A stretch of DNA of 64,000 bases from Zygaena filipendulae (Eukaryota > Arthropoda > Insecta > Lepidoptera > Zygaenidae): NCBI GenBank assembly GCA_907165275.2, contig OU015661.1, forward strand, positions 813,501-877,500, written 5' to 3'. Shown piece by piece: positions 1-10,974 of this stretch. The stretch's first letter is position 1, and every line of letters starts with the position of its first letter. Both the position numbers and the translations under genes were made by a program. The notes below the pieces were generated by a model, which saw nothing but the letters and a program-made list of their open reading frames with translations, was not told the DNA's origin and did no database searches.

Positions 1-78
1 GTAAAGTGAGTAATGAAATCTTGCGAGCGGAATCTGCCCTCCTCCTTATTGTAATAGAAAACCCATTATTTGTTAGTG

Positions 79-156
79 TCATAGGCTATATTGTAAGCGG
101 GAATGCCCGCGGGAACTCCGAAATTGCCGCGGATGACACCGCGGGGGAATAGCGAG
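79..156 (+). mobile_element. Helitron-like 3' end (degenerate)
   Basis: The segment reads through the family's GGGAACTCCGAAATT block and the terminal CCGCGG-type hairpin. It ends in CGAG where the family has CTAG. The 5' part is lost or lies left of the window. Non-autonomous, no coding capacity. Confidence 0.65.
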
Positions 157-744
157 TTTTAAATAAAAAATATGTTTTTAATAAGAAACAACTAGTAAAT
201 AATTTATTTTTCACGCAGGTTTTTCTCCTTGGGATGTCATTATTGCAAAAAAGTGAAAATCACAAAAATTATTTACTTTTTTGATTAGGTATTTATTGCA
301 AGCACAATTAGCAGGACAGAGCTGCGGTCAACAGTAAGTTGAAAATATTACCAACCTTGAATCTAGGACGTCATTTAACTTAAGTAAGTATCAAGACTTA
401 GCTGGGGGCTGTTGCCCGTTTTGTTAACTTCTATATTTATGCTTCTCTCTGTCGTTTTTAGTCTGTATAATGCTGGGTATGGAAGTAAGTATATGAGCGG
501 CGAGGCTGCGGGTCCTATTCCAAAACCATTTTCGAATGCTATTACAAACTTCCCGCCATTAATTTGATCTTCTTTCTTGAATGGTTGGACTTTGTGCATT
601 CTGCCAGTGTCGAGCTAAAAAACTAATTGAAGTATTTAGGTATAATCAGCCAGTACAGTTGCGAGTTTTCTTCTATATATATGTTTAGTAGGTATATACT
701 TATAAAATGCACTAACTACTATAAGCGCCCAGACTCAGAGTATA
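157..744. other. AT-rich stretch, no gene seen
   Basis: No splice-bounded coding frame or recognised repeat end is visible. A 74-codon open frame on the minus strand (375-599) has no recognisable domain and composition like the surrounding AT-rich DNA. Confidence 0.5.
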
Positions 745-860
745 GGTACACCAATGTTCATCACATAAATAAATTTACCCTGACGCGGGATTTGAACCCG
801 CGACACTTGGCGTATAAATTCGGTACGCTAACACCAATGGTGTAGGTCACAGATACATAT
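745..860 (-). mobile_element. tRNA-like SINE fragment
   Basis: On the minus strand it carries an excellent T-arm/B-box (GGTTCAAATCC, 788-798) closed by a CGCGG/CCGCG stem. The adjoining part resembles the GATGAACA block of the SINE copies at 29.7 and 59.3 kb. No complete cloverleaf or acceptor stem is visible, so this is a SINE remnant, not a tRNA gene. Confidence 0.6.
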
Positions 861-1048
861 CACAATTACTAAGATTTGTGTGGTGCTGATAATATGAAAA
901 AGTCTACGTTATCTATGTTTTTAACGGTTTTGTAGAGTCGGTCCCATAGCAATGGCCGTACAGAATGTTGATTTGATTTGCCCCCCTTTTTTGATATTTA
1001 AAAATTAGAGTCGTGGATAATATAAAAAAAAAAAAATATTATAACAGA

Positions 1049-1227
1049 ACGCTTTATTGAGAGTTATAGAATGTTTATTAATTATGTGTTTACTTTATTA
1101 CATTGTTTGAATTCCAACAAATAAAAAATAAAAAAATGTTGACACCAAATGGCGCTATAATTTTAAAACACAAATTTACTCAAAATTTCTCCAGTGTGGG
1201 TTAACACACTATTGCTTATCTATGTCC
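1049..1227 (-). mobile_element. MITE family 1, truncated copy
   Basis: It matches the 236-bp element at 32,573-32,808 in reverse orientation. The GTGTGGGTTAACACACTA end and the GGACATAGATAAGCAATA terminus (read on the minus strand) are present, but the other terminal repeat is missing. Confidence 0.7.
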
Positions 1228-1289
1228 AATACTGTACTAAATCAATTGTTTTTCTTTTTAAACTTCTATCACGTTTGTAAAATTTAAGT

Positions 1290-1467
1290 TTCACCCGCGA
1301 TAATTTCGGAGTTCCCGCAGGAATTTCGGATTACAATATAGCCTATGTCAATCAGTGATAATGTAGCATTCTAATGGTGAAAGAATTTTTAAAATCGGGC
1401 CAGTATTTTTTGAGCCAATTCGTTACAAACATACTGACATACAAATCTTTCCTCTTTATAATATTAG
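1290..1467 (-). mobile_element. Helitron-like repeat, subfamily B
   Basis: In minus orientation it runs from the TTTATAATATTA 5' part to the GTGAAA hairpin region at its 3' end. Internal blocks match 39,249-39,457. The 3' CTAG is mutated. Confidence 0.65.
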
Positions 1468-2014
1468 TTAGATTTACGTAGGTAAACTATAATTTATTGG
1501 ATGCGTACACAATTTCCTATGCTATTTTTTCGTAGCGAGCGCTTTAGGAATAGTGGTTCAGGCTTCAGGGCTCGAATGTCTTAAACTATAAAACACCTAA
1601 ATAGGGCTGCCTACGCGTAATTACTTCCCCTGATTTATGTTAACGTAATTCTTAGATTATTTCGACGTAAAAAAGTTTCTTGTGAAATATATACCTACTC
1701 GTAATTATCTTTTCAAGTAAAATGTAGATACAGACTTTTTTTTGGAAAAAAACAAATTCAAAACTGTATAAGTAACTTTTGTTTTTACTTTTTTTATGCT
1801 GTGTCTTGGGATTTGTGAACTTAAACCTTCAATAAGCAGTACTTAGTCCAATAAAGTGATGCCGTTAGACATAATATCGCTTTTATTTAATAGAATAAGT
1901 CATATTTAATTTTATTTATTGCAGGTGGTTATGTTTTCAACCCGCAACCACACAAACTTATTTTTATGATTCTAGTATTCTATGACCTATTAAAACGTTT
2001 TAGAATATAAAATA
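1468..2014. other. AT-rich stretch, no gene seen
   Basis: No coding frame, RNA gene or clear repeat terminus is recognisable. It includes short A and T homopolymers near 1,740-1,790. Confidence 0.5.
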
Positions 2015-2165
2015 CTAGCTGTGCTCCGTGCTTTCACCCACGTGACCGCCAAAGTAGCCTAATTTGGTCTTTATTACATCAGCTAATTAGCAGTGAAAGT
2101 CCCGTCAAAATTGGTCTAACCATTTCGGAGATTTACCCGCGTGTGTTTCGGAATTCCTGCAGAAA
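2015..2165 (-). mobile_element. Helitron-like 3' fragment
   Basis: It begins (minus-strand 3' end) with CTAG at 2015-2018, followed by a weakened hairpin and the CCATTTCGGAGATT block. It is truncated at its 5' side and heavily mutated. Confidence 0.55.
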
Positions 2166-2455
2166 CTTCACACTTCTTTTATTCTTCTTCTCCTTACGTC
2201 AAAAAACACACCAAAAAAAGATTTATCAGATTACAAAATTCCATCAGCGAGTAATAAGATAAAGCAAAACATGTTAACCTAATAACGTTTTACGACTGTT
2301 GTAACAATATATGAAGGTACAAGTATCTCCTTCTTTTCTGTACTATTTACTATGAAGTTAGTGTCAATTTACTTTTAGGTAATGTATTTTTATAAGTGTC
2401 GATGCGTACCTACATACATGATAGTAGCAAAATATATACACAACAAAGACCAAAC

Positions 2456-2707
2456 TCACTACATAGTATAAAACAAAGTCGCTTTCTCTGTCCCTATTCC
2501 CTATCGGCCGCACTCAGAGTCGACTTTAATGATTACTTAGTTAAGTATAGATTTTTAGTATAGACTCTGAGTGCGGCGGTAAGTATGCCTTAATCTTTAA
2601 AACTACGCAACGGATTTTGATGCGATTTTCACCAAAGCTATATTTTATCCTGCAATTCCCGCGGGAACTCCGAAATTACCACGGGTGAAACCGCGCGGGT
2701 CAGCTAG
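2456..2707 (+). mobile_element. Helitron-like repeat, subfamily E, with nested MITE
   Basis: The 5' side has the subfamily block TATAAAACAAAGTCGC. The 3' side has CCACGGGTGAAACCGCG and terminal CTAG (2704-2707) followed by T, as expected for a Helitron inserted at A/T. It is interrupted by a palindromic MITE at 2515-2579. Empty relatives are at 5,526 and 27,330. Confidence 0.75.
2515..2579. mobile_element. MITE family 2, internally deleted copy
   Basis: Only the two ends remain: CGGCCGCACTCAGAGTCG on the left and its inverse on the right. The internal ~165 bp present in the 59,739 and 62,784 copies are gone. It is nested in a subfamily-E Helitron. Confidence 0.75.
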
Positions 2708-2994
2708 TAAATTAAATTTGGACCTTGGACTTCCGTCAAAAAAACTCTTCGTTTCCTATAATTGTCATTTATTTGCCCGATATCTAGCAAGATACCAGTT
2801 GCTTTAAGTAGATATTTTATAAGTTGACAAACGTTGCGATAGTGTTGCTGAAAGCTGTTGAAATGTGAAAGTGGTGTGCAGTTTGCACTCCCTACGCAAA
2901 ATTATCATGACTAGCGGCCGGCCATGTAGGTACGTATGTCTTTGCCAAAAAAAAAACAACGTGAAAAACTGCAAAGCACATTGAGATAAAGTTA

Positions 2995-3140
2995 TTATTT
3001 GTGCATGAGTATATTTAGAGCTAGCAGCCCTGCGGCGCCGCGGGGGTCATCGGCCTAGGCTCACCCGAAATTCGAAAGCACTAAAAAAGCATTTTCAACA
3101 TGGCCGCCCCGAGCCCAGCTACCCGTGTAACATTACTCTA
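2995..3140. promoter_or_regulatory. CpG-rich unique island
   Basis: A short GC-rich segment (GCGGCGCCGCGG near 3,033) in AT-rich surroundings, with a YY1/Pho-like ACATGGCCGCC near 3,099. No repeat ends are seen. A regulatory role is inferred from composition only. Confidence 0.25.
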
Positions 3141-3584
3141 TGTCAGGTATTGTCAACGTTTATTGTGCTGCTTATTTTTTATTTCATAAAGTTTTATTAT
3201 TTATTACTATAATACTACTTTATACTTTATAGGTACTAAGGATTTATCCACACGAATATTTTGAAGAGGCAAAATGTAAGTTTGGATGTCAGGGGTAATT
3301 CAAAACAATAGCTTATAATAGATGACATGTCTAATAGGGTACAAAATACTCTTTCATTGGGAATTGCAAATCATGATTATGTCAATATAATTACTTCATG
3401 CCTAATTAATGCAGTAAATTATATTTTATACAAAGCCTGATCGTTTAAGGCATTCTTTAAAATATAGACAATAACATCAGTACAACTGAAAATTGTATGA
3501 TTGTTTTTTTTTCTTTTTTAATTTACCACAATCGCTCAACCTCTGTCGCGAGTCTACTCCTTAGAACAAGTTGCATTTCACCAA

Positions 3585-3616
3585 GCACACACACACCGGG
3601 TCACACACACAGACAC
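3585..3616. repeat. (AC)n microsatellite
   Basis: An interrupted CACACA run sits inside an otherwise undistinguished 97-codon open frame that is not credible as a gene. Confidence 0.8.
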
Positions 3617-3808
3617 GTGCGAAACAAAATTATGTGCATGTGCACAATGCATATCTCGAGTTTATGCGCTAAATATGCACCTGTGGGTATATGTATGTAC
3701 GTATTGAGTAGTGTGTTGGGGGCAAAGAACCAATTTTATTCGGCACTATTTTTAAATGGACCGGTCTCAACCGGATTTCGGCGGTTCTGAGCAGTTGTTT
3801 GCTAGCTA

Positions 3809-4010
3809 TCCGTACTAATATTAAAAACGCGAAAGTTACTCTGTCCATCTGTCTGTTTGTTAACTTTCACGCCTCATTATTTAAGAAATCATCATTAAAT
3901 TTTGCGTGCACGTTGTCAATGGTACAGAAAAGGATATAGGGTACTCTTTACGCTAGAGTTCCTGTTGGAATTCAGAAATTACCGCGAGTAAACCCGCGGG
4001 AAACAGCTAG
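3809..4010 (+). mobile_element. Helitron-like repeat, subfamily A
   Basis: It begins TCCGTACTAATATTA and ends in ACCGCG..AAACCCGCGGG then CTAG (4007-4010) followed by T. The internal GCACGTTGTCAATGGTACAG block is the subfamily marker. Non-coding. Confidence 0.8.
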
Positions 4011-4209
4011 TTTACAATAATAAAGCTATAGCAAAGAGGAAAAAAGATTGACCAGTTTATTAATTATGTATATTAGTTGTGCCCTGCGAATTAACCAAAA
4101 AATTATTGCCCTTAGGAAATAAATAAACTATACGAATTATGAAGTGAAATCGCGACCTTACTCCCGACTCCTGGCTTCCAACACACAGTAGCTCAAAGTA
4201 AAAACAAAT

Positions 4210-4310
4210 TTTCACCTGGTAAATGTTTACCTTGATGTGGCAATCGAACCTGTGATGTTTGACTTAGCAGTCAGATTCGCTAATCACTAAGCAGCGGTGC
4301 AGGCTGTTAA
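4210..4310 (-). mobile_element. tRNA-like SINE fragment
   Basis: On the minus strand a B-box GGTTCGATTGC is followed by CACATCAAGGTAAAC, matching the arrangement of the SINE remnant at 745-860. The tRNA fold is incomplete. Confidence 0.55.
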
Positions 4311-4554
4311 GAATACACTGCCATTAGTTTTTTTCTTCGTTTTTTTCTACCTGAAAACAACTTTAAATTAAACTGTTCTTCGCAGCTTCGACCTTGTGAA
4401 TTTCAGGATTTTCTCGCATTAAACTTAAAAAAAAAATTGCGTGGTTCCGAATGCAAAGTTGCGTCTTAATTTCAAAGTAAGATTCGGGTATTTAAGATAT
4501 TGAGCAAACGTACCTAGATTTTTTCTTTAATTTTGCTCCACGTTGTTTTGTTTG

Positions 4555-4745
4555 TGAAATGAAATGAAATGAAGTTTATTCGTTACGACTACAATTAAAT
4601 AATATGGGTTACCAAAAAGCAGCACAAACTGTCGCAACAAAAAGGCAACCAGCTCAGCATAAGCCGGGAACCATTAGGGGCCCGACGCTGGTCTTCCGCT
4701 GGAGCCGCGTGTGGCGTCACGGGTGTGGGCGCAGAGTGAAAAAAA
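4555..4745 (-). repeat. Non-LTR retrotransposon 3' tail
   Basis: Read on the minus strand it carries GAAGACCAGCG and TTATGCTGAGCTGG blocks, then AATAAAC and a terminal (ATTTC)n microsatellite at 4,555-4,573. This layout is typical of lepidopteran LINE 3' ends; a similar GAAAACCAGCG..ATGCTGAGCCGG tail is at 20.6 kb. No reverse-transcriptase sequence remains. Confidence 0.6.
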
Positions 4746-5525
4746 TAATTAATTTTTGTATTATTTGTGTGTGATGGGAACATGCCAAGTTACGAGTATA
4801 ATGTAAAAATGTCATAAATCTTTTGTATGACTGGATTTATTGATTGACGAGTTATCTCATATCAAGATATAAGATATCACGTCAAGTGTATAAATTTAAA
4901 TGTAATTAACACAATATATCATAATTTCTCCAGGAATCCTTGGGGCAACCGTAATTAGTAAAAATTAAGACCGTTTATTTTTATTGATTGTTATCAAGGA
5001 TACTGATATTCCTAGGAAACAAACATATGTATTATATTAATAAAATAAGACTTCTTTCTTCTCCTCTCTTGTTCATTTGTGATTGGACCAACGATAAAAA
5101 TCAAATTGGACTTATTTTTTTTATAGAGGAGAAAAATATATAAAGTTTCTTGTATCACGAGGTATCACATACGATCTTTCAAAAGAAAATTCTATTTAAA
5201 CTTTAAATATAAACATTAATTTACTTTTAGCTAAAATTTACTTTTGCGATATGTTATATAGGATTTACAGCAACATTATATACATAGTTTCTGCTTACAC
5301 GTCAAAAAACTAGGCTTGAGTGTTTGTGATTAAAATATTTAAAATTAAAACAGTTAGATACATATCTTAGATCGTAAAACGCTAAGTGAAAGATTATAAC
5401 AGTGTAGAAATTTTATAACTCAGAAGGACTCAAGCTACGTGTCCGCTTTCTAGTTATTCGCTATTTGGAGAAAACTCGTTAAAATGGTATCTGGCTCAGC
5501 TTTAACCACATAATATATAATCCTT
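4746..5525. other. AT-rich stretch, no gene seen
   Basis: Nothing beyond AT-rich sequence, including a patchy TTATCTCATATCAAGATA near 4,850. No reading frame or repeat terminus can be supported. Confidence 0.5.
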
Positions 5526-5736
5526 CTCTACATACTACATAGTACATATTAAACAAAGTCATTTCCCGCTGTCTGTCTGTCCCTATGTATGCTTACATCA
5601 TTAAAACTAGGTACGCAACGGATTTTCATGCGGTTTTCCCCATTAGATAGATTTATGAGGAAGGTTATCTATATTTTATCCTAGAATTCCTGCGGGAACT
5701 CCGAAATAACCAGGTAAAACCGCGGAGGACAGCTAG
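5526..5736 (+). mobile_element. Helitron-like repeat, subfamily E
   Basis: ACAAAGTC..GTCTGTCTGTCCCTATG at the 5' side and CTAG at 5733-5736. The 3' hairpin is damaged (CAGGTAAAACCGCGG). This uninterrupted copy serves as an empty-site reference for the MITE-bearing copies at 2.5 and 62.7 kb. Confidence 0.75.
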
Positions 5737-5737
5737 T

Positions 5738-5790
5738 CCTATAATAAACGCGAAAGTGAGCTGATTTGTTTGTTTGTTAAATTTAATCAA
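5738..5790 (+). mobile_element. Helitron-like 5' fragment in tandem
   Basis: A new subfamily-A 5' end (TCCTATAATAAACGCGAAAG) starts one base after the CTAG of the previous element and is soon lost. It is a head-to-tail junction. Confidence 0.6.
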
Positions 5791-6779
5791 ATCACTCTTT
5801 TACAATACTTTTCTTTTTTAATACAAGTGAAGCAACTTTAGGCGCAACTAAGGGTTGAAGATGACTTGGGTGACTTTAAAGTGACGGAAATATAACAGTT
5901 ACCAGTTTCCGCTCGGCGTAAAGGCGGCAACTTCAAATCTGACAAAATTACATTTTTTACTTCTACCACGCGTGAAAGTTACTACTTATAACTTTTATTT
6001 TCCCTCATGTCATTTCAGCTTTGTACACCTCGTAAACAAAATATGTATGTATGTAGGTACCTGGCATAGATAATTCTTCAATAAGTGACATGTTCATTGT
6101 TCAGTACCTACCTATGTATGTAACTTATTTTAGTAAGTAGTAGGTACATTACGTACTTACCCCGCAGGTACACTAGAAACAAAACTACTTGAAATGCTGC
6201 TAACTTTCAAAACGCCAATAGTTATGTTGTAATTTATAATTAATTATCAGACTCGCATTGTTTTACTATTCTGTCTGGAAAAGCTTTCCTTCCGTTTCCG
6301 TTTGAAAAAGATCCAATCGTGCATTGTGAAGATAATTTTAGTCCCCTAAAAGCTTAAAACATTTTACAAAACTTTGTAATGGATAGAAAATTAAATATGT
6401 ACGAACCTATATTGAAATAATTCAATTCAAAACGACCAAACCCGAGAGTCAATCGACTAGTTTAATTCATTTATAGTTATCTACATAATTTATATGGCCG
6501 TCCAATTTTCTACGCACTTTAGCAAATGCACTCACACACACACAAGGGGCCCCATGTGTATGTACACACAATCATGACCCACACACGTGCCGAGCCAATA
6601 AGTAGATTGTACTAAACGGTGAAATTTAAAAAAGGAATAAATAAAACGAATCCTCTACACACACCATCAACTATATGCAACCAGATCATTAAATTGTAAC
6701 AACTCAAGTGCAGTTTTATTTTGATGGGGATAGAGTCAAAATTCGAATACACAGATAACTTTGTAGAACTATCGTATTA
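5791..6779. other. Low-repeat AT-rich stretch
   Basis: No coding frame is supported. It contains TAGGTAC-rich simple sequence around 6,045-6,165 and an AC-rich patch at 6,530-6,590. Nothing functional is recognised. Confidence 0.45.
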
Positions 6780-7330
6780 ACACATTGTGCACGCGTGTGA
6801 ATGATGCTACTTACACACACGCACGCCATTTTTGATTATAGGAACACCGAATTTTTTCCTATGTATGCGTTTTGTTTTGTGTGAGTGTACAAATTGCATT
6901 CTTTTTGAGTTTGTACCGTATCGAACGTCAGCGGGTGTGATGTGCGTTCGGATGTATGTGTGTGTATTTTTGTTGTTCTCATGATGGATTCGCGTGTATG
7001 TATTAGTGTCTTTTTCCTTTTTTTTTCGACTGTGAGCACACAGTGGGCTGGGTAAGCAGTGAAAAAATAATTTTAACTGGCACAACTGCAAAGCGTGTTT
7101 AATTTTCGAGCTCGCTGTCCTGCGCGAAATGGAACGTCATTACGTTTTAAATTACGGACGTTGGTTGATTTTTCGTTGTTTTTTTTTTAATACATTTTGT
7201 TTGTTCGGTTTTTAAATCGTATTGTTTGTTTAATCCGCGAGCGTGATTGAGTAGTCTGTGGTGTTTCATTCGTTAATGAACTCATCACGAGATAGCCAGT
7301 AATATTGGTTATTAATATTTTTTAATAAAT
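6780..7330. promoter_or_regulatory. Repeat-poor island, possible promoter/5' UTR region
   Basis: Unique-looking sequence with higher CpG than its flanks, a GCCATTTTT Pho/YY1-like site (6825-6833), GT-rich runs near 6,950 and a donor-like GG|GTAAGC near 7,050. Minus-strand open frames of 67 and 94 codons here are low complexity and lack domains. The regulatory label is inferred. Confidence 0.25.
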
Positions 7331-8075
7331 TAAAAATAATTAGATACGACGCGGTTGGTTACTGCAGACTAGTAGATACCCAGTATTTATTTGAAGCGTA
7401 CCTATTAAGCGAAGTTTGTAGAACACTAATCATTTGAGTGTAGAAGAAAGGTAGTTAAATAATCATAACTAACTAACCTAAAAATAGTAGAGTTGCTTTG
7501 CAAAAATAGCTTTTAGAAGAATGAGATCGAGATATCGACTGTCATTTTTCCATCTAGACATCAATGTATTGTTCGCTATACTTATATATAACTAAGTTTC
7601 TTTAAGTTTGAATTGTACGTATTTTAGTGTTTTTAAAACTACATACATAGTTATTTCTCGCGGTTTTAACCGTGTAAACGCAATTCCCTCGAAAGCTTCA
7701 AACAAAGCTACGAATAAGGATCGTTGCAATAAAATTCAACTATATTTATTATGTGACCTCAATCGGTCAAGTTGAATTTATTTCACAAACAGACGCATCA
7801 ACAAAGATTAATAACTCAACCGCAGCGCCATCTATCGGTTCCAGATTTTTTTGACTTTGTATTGTCACTAAACTGACGACTTAAATATTGTGATTATTTT
7901 TAAAACTAATGATAAATTAAGACGCCTTCTACTTATTTGCTTATTTTCATTGAAATCTTTTCAGTAGTTTTTATGTGATGAGCGTTTAAAAAAAATGTGT
8001 CAAAATGAATCTTTTATCTGTCGATATTTACCTACCATGTAAAGCCACGCTAAGTCTACAGTTTTATCTATCTAA
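7331..8075. other. AT-rich stretch, no gene seen
   Basis: No credible reading frame. The AACCGCAGCGCCATCTATCGG stretch near 7,817 recalls segments common in insect non-coding DNA, but no assignment is possible. Confidence 0.45.
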
Positions 8076-8228
8076 CTAGCTGTTAATTTTGTAGTTTCCG
8101 GGGGAATTCTGGTACAAAAATACCCTATATCCTTTTATGACCCCTGACTAGGTGTGTGTAAAAATTCATGATGATTTGTCGAGTAGTTCTGTAGTTGTAG
8201 CTTTCACTGCTTATATTATGCTCGTGTT
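8076..8228 (-). mobile_element. Helitron-like fragment
   Basis: CTAG at 8076-8079 on the minus-strand 3' side is followed by GTAGTTTCCGGGGGAATTC and the CCCTATATCC block. The terminal hairpin is deleted and the 5' end degenerate. Confidence 0.55.
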
Positions 8229-8964
8229 TTAACAATGTGATGAGTATTTAATTGTATTTTCTCTTACCTATTTTTCTAGATATAATAAATTTATGAACGC
8301 ACCTCAGTCCACATATACCAAAGTTTGAAATTTTAATAGTTAGACGGGCTAGGGCACTGCTGAATCAGCGCTGAGGGCTTCTACCTCGGCACTATGCTGA
8401 GACAGTGTCCTTTTCAGCACCACAGCACGGCACATTCTATATAATTAATTATACACTGGTACGTTTTTATGATTTATTTGTTATTATGACTGTTTAGTAG
8501 TTAATATGTACCAAATGTTTTATGTGATTTGTTGGCTAATTTCCGAATAGATATTTTATCTATGTCTATGTCTATGTATGTCTATGAGTATAGTTAAGGA
8601 GTAACAATCAAACTATAGGATTACCATAATCTCACTGACTGATATTCAATGAGGCCTTGCCGTCCTCAACCCATGTGAGACAGCACACTCATGCCTCATG
8701 GCCTCACGCTATTGATTCAAAAAAGGGTGGACGTAACTACGTAAGAATACCTCGCCCGGTGAATTTACACTGCACTGAAACACTCCCGAGTCCCGAACGA
8801 TCCACTCATAGAATGAGGGATGACCCTTCACAAAACTCGCTGCTTTACTGACCAAAAACAACAACTTGATTAACATTTTGTACATAAATACTTTAATCTT
8901 GTGTACCTTCTTATCGTTTTGGTTACTTATTATACCTACCTAATAATTTTTAGGTTTTGATATC
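8229..8964. other. Non-genic stretch with (CTATGT)n
   Basis: A short CTATGT hexamer tandem lies at about 8,559-8,590. A 64-codon frame at 8,657-8,851 has no recognisable similarity. No gene is supported. Confidence 0.5.
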
Positions 8965-9185
8965 ATCAAAAATTCAAAGAAAAATTCAAAATTCAAAATA
9001 TGTTTATTACGTCTTAGAATCAGTGCAATCACTAATCGTCAGCAAGCGGTTCTTAAAATTAAGTTATGAATTACTGTCAGTTCGGAACGCGCGCTCTACT
9101 GAGAAGAACTGACAAGAAACTCAGCAGCGTTGTCTTTTTTTGTTAATTATTGGTACAATCAGGCAGCTTGGAACTAATTATAAAA
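8965..9185 (-). repeat. Non-LTR retrotransposon 3' tail (decayed)
   Basis: TTCAAAATTCAAAAT repeats are followed by CTACTGAGAAGAACTGACAA and GAAACTCAGCAGCG. That order is familiar from lepidopteran LINE 3' UTRs inserted on the minus strand. No coding remnant is left. Confidence 0.55.
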
Positions 9186-9459
9186 TAGGATTACAACAAT
9201 AATAATAATAGAGCAATTCATTTCCAAACGTTTGCATCATTTAAATAATCTAATACGCTAAAATAGGCTTTATCACATAATTTTTGTTTGATAAAGGTCT
9301 TTAATTTATTAATTAGATAAGCTTCTTCTAAGATGCAACAGTGTAGCTTAATAATTTTTAAACTTGGTTAAGTAGTTTTAGTGTTATCAATTACAAACGA
9401 ACAAAACAAAAAATCAATTATTTTAAAGTATTAGTATAGATTATTATACTGTACAAGAA

Positions 9460-9640
9460 TCAACCCTTCAGTAGGCGCGCCCCGTTGCACTTGACCAGCC
9501 GACCCCGGCCCGGAGCGCCGCGCTGTGTCGATACTGCGCTATCGACACGTGTGTGTGCCGCCGGCTTCCTTGACTAGTCCGCGTGACGTGTAGAATGCAC
9601 AATATTGTAGTTGTGACTTGTGTACGGAGCGCAGAGAAAT
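9460..9640. promoter_or_regulatory. CpG-rich unique island with TATCGACA palindrome
   Basis: GC-rich non-repeat block. An exact 9-bp inverted repeat, GTGTCGATA (9525-9533) and TATCGACAC (9540-9548), surrounds CTGCGC. Each arm is one or two bases from the TATCGATA element bound by DREF in Drosophila. A promoter or enhancer role is inferred. Confidence 0.3.
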
Positions 9641-9671
9641 GGTGAAAACTAATATTATTTTTCTATACTAA

Positions 9672-9921
9672 TCTAAACTAATATTATAAAGGGAAAAGAT
9701 TTGATTTATTCTTTATTTGTTGTTTTTTTTTTTATTACGATTTAACTCAAAAACTACCAATGTATAATTTTTTTTCACCATTACAATGCTACATTATCCC
9801 TGAGTAACATAGCCTATAATTTAACCCAGAACTTCCGCGGGAACTCCAAAATTGTTGTAATTTTTGTGTGTTGTGTCAAATAAAGCTATTTCAATTTCAA
9901 ATTGCCTTGGAGAACAGCTAG
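9672..9921 (+). mobile_element. Helitron-like repeat, subfamily B, interrupted
   Basis: It begins TCTAAACTAATATTATAAA and ends CTAG at 9918-9921. Around 9,853-9,900 the 3' part is interrupted by a short AATAAAGC-bearing retroposon-like tail, so the hairpin is lost. Confidence 0.65.
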
Positions 9922-10506
9922 TATTATAATAAAGAGAAAAAAAAAATATTTTGTATGTTTATTTGTAATAGATAAACTCAAAAACAACTAACTCCACCTG
10001 CTATAGAAAACAAAAAAACGGCATCGTTGTGTCACGTGGTCACGCAAAATCAGACTTATGATTTTACGATTTTTCATACATTTGTCTTTAAGTCTTTTTT
10101 TGCAGGCAGCAGCATAGTCGAACCGTTTGGAAGCTCTTGATCGAAATTAAAATACCCTGGTCTATATAAGATAGAGAGAAATACATTTTTCTTATTAAGG
10201 AAGGTTGAGGTTTGAGGTTTAAAATGTTTTAAATATGTAATTTACAATATTTTAGTAAACAAAGGGTTAAGCAAAGGCGAACGTTAGCGATACGTGAGAA
10301 AGGAAGTTATTCTTTTGACAGTAAAGAATTTATGTTGGCATCCCAACAAAGACTGTTATCAAAGTTTGGGTAGAGTTCCCACTGGTCCAAAGATGTGATT
10401 TGACTCAATCTGGACATACAATCAAATCTGGTACCCCTAATATTTACGTGGTTGTTAAATATTTGGTAGGTAACTACTATTATAAAGTAGCTTACTTTAT
10501 CCAATA
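9922..10506. other. AT-rich stretch, no gene seen
   Basis: It opens with a truncated Helitron-like 5' motif (ATTATAATAAAGAG, 9,923) and otherwise carries no recognisable element or coding frame. Confidence 0.45.
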
Positions 10507-10795
10507 CTAGCTGTTCCCCGCGGTTTCACCCGCAGAAATTTCGGAGATCCCGCAGGAATTCCGGAATGCAAAGTACCTACCCTATGTCCTTCTCTGTACC
10601 CCTGACAATGTGTACCTAAGGATGCAAAATTTTCCTAGTTATGCAAAAGTTCCTGCGGGAATTCCGGGATAAAAAGTATCCTATGTCCGTTTCCGGGTTC
10701 TAAGCCACCTCCCCACCAATTTTCAGCCAAATCGGTTCAGCCATTTTTGAGTTATAAATAGTGTAACTAACACGACTTTCTTTGATATAGAATTT
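10507..10795 (-). mobile_element. Helitron-like repeat, subfamily A with internal duplication
   Basis: CTAG at 10,507 and hairpin CCGCGGTTTCACCCGC. The central GGAATTCCGGGATAAAAAGT region appears twice (10,550s and 10,650s), indicating a duplicated or composite element on the minus strand. Confidence 0.7.
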
Positions 10796-10804
10796 CTTTT
10801 ATAT

Positions 10805-10846
10805 AGAATTCTCTAGATTGGTGAAGTGACCAATCTAGAGAATTCT
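10805..10846. other. Perfect 18-bp-arm hairpin
   Basis: AGAATTCTCTAGATTGGT (10,805-10,822) is exactly inverted at 10,829-10,846 with a 6-nt loop (GAAGTG). It lies just beyond a Helitron 5' end. It may be a fold-back formed at the insertion junction; function unknown. Confidence 0.8.
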
Positions 10847-10974
10847 TTGGAGGGAAACTATGGATGTAGTCATCAATAGTGACTAAAGATCACTTCCCAC
10901 GGTTTAATAAATTGGTCATAGATAAGAATATAAACTATTTTCTTCTCTTTCTGTACTATCTCTACATTTCACTA

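Noticed and set aside
775..815. Possible tRNA gene from the perfect T-arm
   Set aside because: No acceptor stem, D-arm or anticodon loop can be folded; it fits a SINE remnant.
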